DNA from: Candidatus Competibacteraceae bacterium
Lineage (GTDB): Bacteria > Pseudomonadota > Gammaproteobacteria > Competibacterales > Competibacteraceae
Length of the DNA stretch: 5,262 nt
Direction: 5' to 3'
Assembly: GCA_003527885.1 (NCBI GenBank)
Contig: DPWB01000052.1
Location: forward strand, 1 to 5,262
The notes under the pieces are model-generated. The model was not told where the DNA came from. It searched no databases and saw nothing but the letters and a program-made list of their open reading frames with translations. Positions 1 through 5,262 of this stretch are shown here, one piece after another; position 1 is the first letter of the stretch; each line of letters starts with the position of its first letter. The translations under genes were made by a program, and so were the position numbers.

Positions 1-2
1 AA

Positions 3-389
3 TCGCTTGATGTCGAAGGAACCTCGTTCGATGATCAGATGGCACAACGTGTGAGCACCTCAACCGTCCTGGAATCACTCGAAATTGGCGGCACCAAAAT
101 TACGCGCAATGGCTTGAGGCACTTGGTTTCCATGAAACAGCTTCGCTCTCTTGATCTTTGGGCAACGAATCTAGTTGAAGATGATTTTGACCTACTGCGT
201 CAGTTACCAGCCTTGGAATATATTTCCATAGGCGGATATGCTCATTTGCCCTCATTAGATTCAAAGAAAATAGTCCCACTGCTTTTGTCACTTCCTGCGC
301 TCAAGCGAGTCTGGCTTGATGGAGCAAGCATTACTAAGACTGAGCGAGATGCTCTTGAGGAAAAGCTTGAGGAACTTCGTATTACATAG
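3..389 (+). CDS. Leucine-rich-repeat protein, C-terminal part (5' end outside window)
   Basis: The reading frame is already open at base 3 and runs 128 codons to TAG at 387-389, so the start lies upstream; an internal ATG at 39 is not needed as a start. The translation shows roughly 24-residue LRR units: segments of the form L-x-x-L-x-I/L-x-G/x-T-x-I/L, each followed by G-L-x-x-L or a similar helix. Examples are LESLEIGGTKITRNGLRHL, LRSLDLWATNLVEDDFDLL and LKRVWLDGASIT. The C terminus is a short charged helix (ERDALEEKLEELRIT) that probably caps the solenoid. No signal peptide or membrane segment is visible in this part. LRR proteins of this kind usually bind proteins; the partner is unknown. 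It is AT-richer than the propeller-HEAT gene downstream and sits 47 bases before the membrane-protein gene, so co-transcription is plausible. The LRR assignment is fairly sure; the specific role is unknown. Confidence 0.78.
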   Translation, partial: SLDVEGTSFDDQMAQRVSTSTVLESLEIGGTKITRNGLRHLVSMKQLRSLDLWATNLVEDDFDLLRQLPALEYISIGGYAHLPSLDSKKIVPLLLSLPALKRVWLDGASITKTERDALEEKLEELRIT

Positions 390-436
390 CCATAGAATAT
401 TAATAGAGACATTAACTAAAGAACTTATTTTTCACA
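390..436. other. Short AT-rich intergenic spacer, no clear signal
   Basis: These 47 bases separate the LRR gene from the membrane-protein gene. There is no terminator hairpin and no strong Shine-Dalgarno sequence; only a weak purine run (AAAGAA near 418-423) precedes the GTG at 437. A TAGAAT hexamer at 394-399 resembles a -10 box but lacks a convincing -35 at normal spacing. Confidence 0.5.
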
Positions 437-928
437 GTGACTCTTATTAGTTTCTACCAAAAATCTCTTCTAATACCGCCAATAGTATTAGGTTTGATTT
501 CATTATCATATCTAATATTTGAACTGGAATCTTCATCTTCTGTGTGGATTTCTGGTATCGGTGTTTGGGGCCTCATATTAGGTGGCGTTCCATATATTTT
601 TCTAAGTTGCTGGCTTGTTGTGCAAAGTCGAAAACATTCGGCACGTTGGCTTAAAGAGAAATTAGCACTTGCGCTAACCCTTCTACTAGCTTTGATTATA
701 GTTTGGATATTTTTTATTTTGTTTTTCTTGAGCATTATCAGCAGCAGTGAATTTGTAATTAGAGATTATTTAGGTTTCAGCATGGTTGTGAGCATAGTGG
801 CATCTATATACGCTACATTAACTGGTTACTTTTTTGTAATTCTAATCTTTTTAACCTGCATAATTTTGCAGCGATATGGATTCGTAGAACGCCAGTCGCC
901 ACCTGAAACACTCGCAAATGACCTTTAG
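437..928 (+). CDS. Small four-helix integral membrane protein, function unknown
   Basis: This 163-residue ORF starts at GTG 437; an in-frame TAA at 413-415 rules out a much longer version, and no ATG lies between. Four hydrophobic segments are visible: about residues 11-28, 36-62, 76-101 and 112-144. The basic loop at 64-75 (SRKHSARWLKEK) lies between helices 2 and 3, so by the positive-inside rule both termini should be cytoplasmic. The tail is short and polar. I recognise no catalytic motif or named family. It is clearly AT-rich (18 of 60 bases are G or C at 661-720), unlike the GC-rich gene downstream, which suggests a separate origin. Its TAG stop (926-928) is only two bases before the Shine-Dalgarno AGGAG of the next ORF. 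Small polytopic proteins beside LRR genes could be immunity, channel or anchoring components, but nothing in the sequence decides this. The weak ribosome binding site lowers confidence in the start, not in the frame. Confidence 0.65.
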   Translation: MTLISFYQKSLLIPPIVLGLISLSYLIFELESSSSVWISGIGVWGLILGGVPYIFLSCWLVVQSRKHSARWLKEKLALALTLLLALIIVWIFFILFFLSIISSSEFVIRDYLGFSMVVSIVASIYATLTGYFFVILIFLTCIILQRYGFVERQSPPETLANDL

Positions 929-930
929 AT

Positions 931-935
931 AGGAG
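931..935 (+). promoter_or_regulatory. Shine-Dalgarno AGGAG before the GTG start at 942
   Basis: AGGAG ends 6 bases before GTG 942, a good spacing, and supports initiation at GTG for the truncated propeller ORF. The following bases (CCGCCC) are GC-rich, unlike the AT-rich gene that ends at 928. The leader therefore appears to belong to the propeller gene copy and not to the preceding gene. Confidence 0.75.
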
Positions 936-1100
936 CCGCCCGTGGCCAAACAATACGCGCCCCACATTGAACGCCTATTGGCCGTTGCTGCCAGCGGCAA
1001 GTTATTAGCGGTCGGTGGCCGCCGCGACGCGGTGGGCGTAAACAACTCCAGCGTTCATCTGCTGCAACTGCCTAAACTGAACACCCGTTTCAGCGCCCCA
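931..1100 (+). repeat. Direct repeat copy 1: leader and first 53 codons of the propeller-HEAT gene
   Basis: This segment matches 2372-2544. From the start codon through codon 53 the copies differ at 17 of 159 bases (about 89% identity), with no gap in that part. The stretch 943-1000 is identical to 2387-2444 over 58 bases. Upstream of the start codon, 931-941 and 2372-2382 agree at 8 of 11 bases, and copy 2 then carries three extra bases (ATT) before its TTG. Similarity fades just after codon 53. The offset between copies is 1444 bases in the coding part. The repeat flanks the decarboxylase gene. Confidence 0.93.
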
Positions 1101-1154
1101 ACGACCTACCAATTTCAACATCTTCTAGCTAGAACAAGTACTTCTATTGAGTAA
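942..1154 (+). pseudogene. Truncated N-terminal copy of the propeller-HEAT protein (70 codons)
   Basis: The ORF starts at GTG with AGGAG at proper spacing. Its first 53 residues align without gaps to the N terminus of the large protein at 2386, differing at four positions: 31 (V/A), 34 (N/T), 35 (N/G) and 48 (T/A). This part corresponds to propeller blade 1 only, so it cannot fold as a propeller. From residue 54 the sequence is unrelated (TTYQFQHLLARTSTSIE) and ends at TAA 1152-1154. It is therefore best read as the stranded 5' end of an older or allelic propeller-HEAT gene. It is probably still translated, because start and ribosome binding site are intact. The decarboxylase ATG follows six bases after its stop in the same frame, so ribosomes leaving it could re-initiate there. 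It could instead be a retained leader peptide with a role in coupling; I consider gene debris more likely. Confidence 0.75.
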
Positions 1155-1160
1155 TTTCTA

Positions 1161-2372
1161 ATGCCAAAAGAGGCCAGCGTAACTATTCAAGCTAATCTCG
1201 ATAATTTATATCGAGCCGTTGATCTTATGTTTCAAAAAAATACTGATATTGCGCTGTTGCCTGAAAACTTTCCTACTGAAGGACTCGGAGATCAAACTAC
1301 CTTAGAAATTCTTGCTCCTCACGTTTTTGGGAAAGCGGCTGATTTGGGTAGTCCCATTGCTCTTGCCCATATGGACCCGCCGACACTGCCAATTACCTGG
1401 GCGGCTACTTTATGGAATGCCAGTTTGAACCAGAATCTACTGCATCCAGCCACTTCACCCTTTGCCTCTTCGGCTGAAGAAATCGTCATCAACTGGCTCT
1501 GTCCCTTTTTTGGCATGAGTGGCGGGCATTTTTGCTCAGGTTCAACCATTGGTAACCTAACCGCCTTATGGGCAGCCCGTGACCAGAAAGGCATTAAGCA
1601 AGTTGTATGCTCCGTAGCTGCACATAACAGCATCGAGAAAGCTTGCAAAATTCTTGGAATTAAACTGACTAAAATTCCCGTCGATCAGGATTTACGGCTG
1701 CGTGATCCGGAACTTGATTTAAAGGAATGCTGTCTCGTTCTCACTGCCGGAGCGACCGGAAATGGAGCTATTGACCCTCTGGTCTATTGCGGCAAAGCTG
1801 CCTGGACTCACATTGATGCTGCATGGGCTGGCCCATTTCGATTAGCACCAAACTATAGCTATTTACTTGATGGTATCGATGGTGCGAATTCTGTAGTCAT
1901 CTCAGGTCACAAGTTACTCTTTCAACCGAAAGATTCGGCTTTAATTTTATTTAAAGATTACGAAGAATCCAGAAGATATATATCGTTAGGTGGCAATTAT
2001 CTAGCACGCCCTACTGTCGGTGTACAAGGTTCACGCTCAGCGAATGCAATACCCTTATTAGCGACTCTAATGGCACTTGGCAGGAATGGGATTGCGATGA
2101 TTTTAGGCCAAATCATGTCCAATGCGGAGAATTTTTATCAATATCTGGTTTCAAACAGCAATTTCACTGTTCTTTCAAAACCTGTAACTGGCATCACTAT
2201 CTTTCGTCCCAATCATCAAATGACATCGGATTTTCTCGCAAAGTTGCCACAAGGAATGTTTGCAACCTTTCTTTACGAAGACAAAGAATGGGTCAGGTCT
2301 GTTTCCGCTAATCCCAAGGCAGATATTCCAACCATTATCTCTTACATCGAAAGAGCTAACAGTATCAAATAA
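1161..2372 (+). CDS. Group II PLP-dependent amino acid decarboxylase
   Basis: The 403-residue cytosolic enzyme should release CO2 from an amino acid using pyridoxal phosphate. The family signature is clear in order: HMDPPTLP near residue 70, a phosphate-binding GSTIGN at 127-132, the cofactor-stacking His155 in AAHNSIEKA, T-A-G-A-T-G-N-G-A-I-D-P, HIDAAW with Asp219 for the pyridine nitrogen, and SGHK with Lys251 as the Schiff-base lysine. The R-S-V-S motif follows near the C terminus. The surroundings of Lys251 (HKLLFQPKDSA) most resemble diaminobutyrate-type decarboxylases, while SGHK recalls glutamate decarboxylase, so the substrate is not assigned. At 403 residues it is shorter than the usual roughly 470-510, yet no core motif is missing. 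ATG 1161 has only a weak GAG (1149-1151), and translation probably depends on coupling to the preceding ORF. Its TAA (2370-2372) overlaps the AAGGA of the next gene. Composition is AT-richer than the large gene, and no transporter, aminotransferase or other pathway gene is adjacent. Confidence 0.92.
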   Translation: MPKEASVTIQANLDNLYRAVDLMFQKNTDIALLPENFPTEGLGDQTTLEILAPHVFGKAADLGSPIALAHMDPPTLPITWAATLWNASLNQNLLHPATSPFASSAEEIVINWLCPFFGMSGGHFCSGSTIGNLTALWAARDQKGIKQVVCSVAAHNSIEKACKILGIKLTKIPVDQDLRLRDPELDLKECCLVLTAGATGNGAIDPLVYCGKAAWTHIDAAWAGPFRLAPNYSYLLDGIDGANSVVISGHKLLFQPKDSALILFKDYEESRRYISLGGNYLARPTVGVQGSRSANAIPLLATLMALGRNGIAMILGQIMSNAENFYQYLVSNSNFTVLSKPVTGITIFRPNHQMTSDFLAKLPQGMFATFLYEDKEWVRSVSANPKADIPTIISYIERANSIK

Positions 2373-2375
2373 GGA
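2371..2375 (+). promoter_or_regulatory. Shine-Dalgarno AAGGA that fixes the TTG start at 2386
   Basis: AAGGA overlaps the decarboxylase stop codon and lies 10 bases before TTG 2386. No in-frame ATG is near. The alignment with the GTG-initiated copy at 942, which begins at the same codon, is the main reason for choosing TTG. The overlap of stop codon and ribosome binding site implies translational coupling of the large gene to the decarboxylase. Confidence 0.7.
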
Positions 2376-2544
2376 ACTACCCATTTTGGCCAAACAATAC
2401 GCGCCCCACATTGAACGCCTATTGGCCGTTGCTGCCAGCGGCAAATTATTAGCGGTCGGCGGTCGCCGCGATGCGGCAGGCGTGACCGGCTCCAGCGTTC
2501 ACCTGCTGCAACTGCCGAAGCTGAACGCCCGCTTCAGCGCCCCG
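2372..2544 (+). repeat. Direct repeat copy 2: 5' end of the intact propeller-HEAT gene
   Basis: This is the partner of 931-1100. The 58-base identical core is 2387-2444. Of 17 coding differences, none fall in the core, six fall in codons 20-31 and ten in codons 33-53; the remaining one is the first base of the start codon (TTG here, GTG in copy 1). All ten in codons 33-53 are G or C here and A or T in copy 1. Beyond codon 53 this copy continues into the full gene, while copy 1 diverges. Confidence 0.93.
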
Positions 2545-5262
2545 TTGAACGCCGCCACCACCGCGCTGGCCTTCAGTGACGACGACCTGCTGCTGGCTGG
2601 AACCGCAGACGGTGAACTGCTGATCTGGCGCAGCGATGGCCAGGGCGCAACGCCGGACGCGCAACAAACCGTCCACGCGGGCGCGATTCGGGCGCTGGCT
2701 ATCAGCGGGCGACAGGTCGCCAGCGTCGGCGAGGAGGGCCTGCTGGTGCTGCATGACCTCAAACGGGATGGCGACCGCATCCAGTTCCGCGAACGCGCCC
2801 AGCGCCGCCTGAGCGAGCAAGCCTTACGCGCCGTCGTGGTCGATACCGCCAGCGCCAGTATTGCCGCCGCCGGAGCCGATAACACCATTTACCTGCTGCC
2901 ACTGGCGAACATCGGCGACGCCGAACCGCGCATCATGCCCTGTGGTGAACGCGGCATCTTCGCGCTCGCCTTCACCGGCGATGGCCGCATCGTGGCCGGG
3001 TGCGGCGATGGCTCTATCCGCGTCTGCTTTCTGGAAGGCGCGATTGACGAGGAAGACCGCAGCGGCGATGCCGCCCATCAGGGGCCGGTGCGCGCCCTGC
3101 TGTTCAGCGCCGCGCTGAACGACGAGCAGAACCGCCCGCTGCCGCACCGCCTGTTTTCGCTCGGCGAGGACGGCGAACTGAAAATCTGGACGCTGGATCA
3201 GCGCCGCAAGCCGCGCACCGTGCCGATTGGCCGCGATCCCCGCGCGCTGGCGCTGGTCGAGGGCAACCCGCAAGCCAAGCCGGAACAGCGCGGCGGGACG
3301 CTGGTCACCGTCACCGAACAACGGCAACTCTGGCTGAGCACGATCAATCAGGACGGCAATCCGTCCGGCAATCCCGAAGTCTGGGACTCCAAGCTGCAAC
3401 GGCTGTTGGACGAGGTGAAAGCCACCCGCTCCTCATCCGCCACCCTGGAAGCGTTGGCGCAACTGGCCGAGGACGAGGCGCGGGAAGGCTTGGAATTCGT
3501 GCTGACCAAGGATTCCCGCCCGCCGCAGCGGATCGAGGCCGCGCAATGGCTGGGCAAAACCCAGCGTCGCCGCAGCCGTCCGGCGCTGGCTCAGGCGCTC
3601 AACGACGACAACCCCGGCGTGCGCAAAGCCGCCTTGACCGCGCTGGAACAAATCGAAACCGAGGCGCCCTTGCAAGCCCTGCAAGCGGCGCTCGGCGGCC
3701 GCCATGCCGATCTGCGCTTGTACGCGGTCAGGCAACTGGCGCAACAGCGGCAGGCGTCGCCGCTCATCCCACGCTGGCTCAACGAACGGCTGAACGACGG
3801 CGAGGAAAAAGTCCGGGAAGCGGCGCTCGACGCCCTGCTGGCGCTGGAACCGGAAACCAGCGTCGCGCCGCTGCACAGCGCCTTCGAGCGCGGTTCGCCC
3901 GACATCCGCCGCGCGGTGTTGATCCGGCTTGGCCGGCGCAAGCTCGGCGCGACCCCGGACGGCCGCCGCCTGCTCGATCAGGCGCTCAACGACGACGATT
4001 TCGAGGTGCGCCGCGCCGCGTTCTGGATCGGGGTGATGGCCTATCCGGCGCTGGCCGCCCGGTTGCGCGGCGAAGGCAGCGACATCAACAAAATTTTGGA
4101 TGATTTCAAGGCGCAAGGCGTCGCCGAAGCCAGCGCCGCAACCGCGAGCGAACCCTCTCTGGAACCGCTATTCACGGCCTTGGCCTGCCGCCAGCCGGAC
4201 ATGGCGTTGCAAGCCGCCCTGTGTTTGAGCTGGCTGGGCGACGAGCGGGCCAGCGGCGCGCTGTTGCAGCTCAGCCGCGAACCGAACCCCGCCCTGCGCC
4301 GTCAGGTCGCCCACTTTCTCACCGCCGCGATCAGCAATCTGGCGGGCGATCCTCGCCTGCGCGCCCGGCTGCAATGGCTGCTGAACGACGAAGACGCCCA
4401 AGTGCGCGCCACCGCTTTCGATGGACTATTGAAACTGGCCGAACCGGAAGGCCCGGCTGGCGAGGTCGATCTGGCGGAAATCGCCCTGCGCACCCAATCC
4501 GGCGACATCCGCACCCGCGCCCTGCAACTGCTGGTCAAACATGGCGCGACCGCCCCTACTGAACTAGCGACTCGCATTGATGGCCTGCTCGGCCACGCGC
4601 TGGACGACGAAGCCGAGGACGCGCGGCGCGAGGCGATGCGCACCTTGTGGGCCTGGCACAGCAAGCGCCCGGAAACCACCTTGCGGCGGGCGGTCGCCTC
4701 CGTCCATGCCGATGTGCGGCGCTGGGCGGTGGAAGAACTGGCCCGGCAACTGCGCCAGTCCCGCGCCTGGGCCAAGGAGTTGTTGTTGGAGCGGGTCGGC
4801 GACAGCGCCGCCGAGGTCGGGCTGGCCGCTTACGAGGCGCTGACCAAGGAAGACGCCGACAAGAAACGCTCGGAATACCACCTGGCCGCCCTCAACTCGC
4901 CTGCCGCCGAGGTGCGGCTAGCCGGTCTTAAAGGCGCACTGGAATCCACAGACGCCGCCACCCTGCGCGGTCGGTTAATCGAACTGCTGCAAGTCGAAGA
5001 CGCGGCGCAATTCATCGCCGCCATCGAAGCGATGGATAAGCTGCTGCCGAACGACGCCCACGCTTTCGCGCTGGCTTTCGACAGTCCGTTTTATGGGCTG
5101 CGGGTGCGAGCGGGCGAGTTGTGCGGCAAGCGCCGCGACGCCCGCGCGGTCGGACCGATGCAGGCGCTGCTCAGCATCACCCCGGCCTCGCGCGACTGGC
5201 CCGGCCCTGAATTGCGCCAGCGCGCCGCCGCCGCTTTGGCCGATGTCGGCGATCCGGCCAGC
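2386..5262 (+). CDS. Large beta-propeller (WD40-like) plus HEAT-repeat scaffold protein, 3' end outside window
   Basis: The frame is open from TTG 2386 to the last base, giving 959 residues with no stop. The N-terminal part reads as seven propeller blades, at about residues 10-44, 55-82, 97-125, 146-173, 188-217, 231-271 and 283-321. They carry WD40-like endings such as GTADGELLIW, CGDGSIRV and GEDGELKIW. A linker leads to a long alpha solenoid from about residue 350 to the window end, with HEAT units of the type L-N-D-D/E-x-x-x-V-R-x-A-A/T, for example near 403, 471, 532, 664 and 899. Two units share a 19-base exact DNA repeat (3591-3609 and 3978-3996), suggesting expansion by duplication. 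No signal peptide, membrane segment or catalytic motif is visible, so it is probably a cytoplasmic scaffold or sensor. It is strongly GC-rich (45 of 60 at 3901-3960). Large propeller or HEAT proteins are encoded beside MoxR ATPase and von Willebrand A genes in some bacteria; those genes are not in this window, so that link is only a suggestion. Confidence 0.9.
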   Translation, partial: MAKQYAPHIERLLAVAASGKLLAVGGRRDAAGVTGSSVHLLQLPKLNARFSAPLNAATTALAFSDDDLLLAGTADGELLIWRSDGQGATPDAQQTVHAGAIRALAISGRQVASVGEEGLLVLHDLKRDGDRIQFRERAQRRLSEQALRAVVVDTASASIAAAGADNTIYLLPLANIGDAEPRIMPCGERGIFALAFTGDGRIVAGCGDGSIRVCFLEGAIDEEDRSGDAAHQGPVRALLFSAALNDEQNRPLPHRLFSLGEDGELKIWTLDQRRKPRTVPIGRDPRALALVEGNPQAKPEQRGGTLVTVTEQRQLWLSTINQDGNPSGNPEVWDSKLQRLLDEVKATRSSSATLEALAQLAEDEAREGLEFVLTKDSRPPQRIEAAQWLGKTQRRRSRPALAQALNDDNPGVRKAALTALEQIETEAPLQALQAALGGRHADLRLYAVRQLAQQRQASPLIPRWLNERLNDGEEKVREAALDALLALEPETSVAPLHSAFERGSPDIRRAVLIRLGRRKLGATPDGRRLLDQALNDDDFEVRRAAFWIGVMAYPALAARLRGEGSDINKILDDFKAQGVAEASAATASEPSLEPLFTALACRQPDMALQAALCLSWLGDERASGALLQLSREPNPALRRQVAHFLTAAISNLAGDPRLRARLQWLLNDEDAQVRATAFDGLLKLAEPEGPAGEVDLAEIALRTQSGDIRTRALQLLVKHGATAPTELATRIDGLLGHALDDEAEDARREAMRTLWAWHSKRPETTLRRAVASVHADVRRWAVEELARQLRQSRAWAKELLLERVGDSAAEVGLAAYEALTKEDADKKRSEYHLAALNSPAAEVRLAGLKGALESTDAATLRGRLIELLQVEDAAQFIAAIEAMDKLLPNDAHAFALAFDSPFYGLRVRAGELCGKRRDARAVGPMQALLSITPASRDWPGPELRQRAAAALADVGDPAS

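Noticed and set aside
394..399. TAGAAT as a -10 promoter box for the membrane-protein gene
   Set aside because: The nearest -35-like hexamer (TTGAGG near 367) is about 21 bases away and inside the LRR gene; the match is within chance for AT-rich DNA.
985..1000. Small hairpin TTGCTG-CCAG-CGGCAA, also at 2429-2444, as a recombination or regulatory site
   Set aside because: The stem is only six pairs with one G-U and lies inside coding sequence. It is within the identical core, so it is noted, but it is too weak to call a site or an integron-type attC.
851..1045. Two minus-strand ORFs (851-1045 and 2175-2444) that share a segment beginning LPLAATANRRSMWGAY
   Set aside because: The shared segment is simply the antisense reading of the direct repeat; neither ORF has further support.
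931..2544. The repeat pair as template and variable repeats of a diversity-generating retroelement
   Set aside because: Differences are not restricted to adenines of one copy; they include T/C, C/T and G/A changes and are mostly synonymous. No reverse transcriptase is present, and the repeat is at the 5' end of the gene.
3546..4103. Plus-strand ORF of 185 codons in another frame within the HEAT region
   Set aside because: It overlaps fully with the well-supported propeller-HEAT frame and its product is an Arg/Ala/Pro/Gly-rich frame-shift artefact.
3433..4116. Long minus-strand ORF opposite the HEAT region, and similar antisense ORFs at 2449-2820 and 2824-3399
   Set aside because: These are expected shadows of a GC-rich coding frame; their translations are low-complexity and rich in Arg, Ala and Gln, while the plus strand shows clear propeller and HEAT repeats.

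Overview
The window looks like chromosomal DNA of a GC-rich proteobacterium with AT-richer accessory genes lodged upstream of a large host-like gene. The organism cannot be named from these bases. All supported genes are on the + strand, closely packed and co-directional, and I see no RNA gene, CRISPR array, transposase, integrase or convincing terminator.

Layout: (1) 3-389, the 3' end of a leucine-rich-repeat (LRR) gene entering from upstream. (2) 437-928, a small AT-rich four-helix membrane protein with a GTG start. (3) 942-1154, a short ORF with its own ribosome binding site; its first 53 codons are a copy of the 5' end of the large gene downstream, followed by 17 unrelated codons and a stop. 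(4) 1161-2372, a compact but catalytically intact group II pyridoxal-phosphate (PLP) decarboxylase. (5) 2386-5262 and beyond, a very large soluble protein with an N-terminal seven-bladed beta-propeller followed by a long HEAT-repeat solenoid. It starts at TTG and runs off the window.

The central observation is a direct repeat. Bases 931-1100 (leader, start codon and 53 codons) recur at 2372-2544, with an uninterrupted 58-bp identity, and the decarboxylase lies between the two copies. In both copies the repeat's Shine-Dalgarno leader begins at or within 2 bases of the stop codon of an AT-richer gene. This looks like a locus where accessory genes are placed directly in front of the propeller-HEAT gene, each leaving or bringing a copy of its 5' end. 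The unit could be read as a cassette: leader, 53-codon anchor, short tail, cargo gene. Homologous replacement by a diverged allele is the simplest mechanism; a dedicated cassette system is a hypothesis.

Functionally, the propeller-HEAT protein is probably a cytoplasmic scaffold. The LRR protein, membrane protein and decarboxylase are likely translated from the same message, but nothing here proves a shared pathway. Base composition changes abruptly at the start of the large gene: hand counts of single 60-base lines give about 30% GC at 661-720, 28% at 1921-1980 and 75% at 3901-3960.
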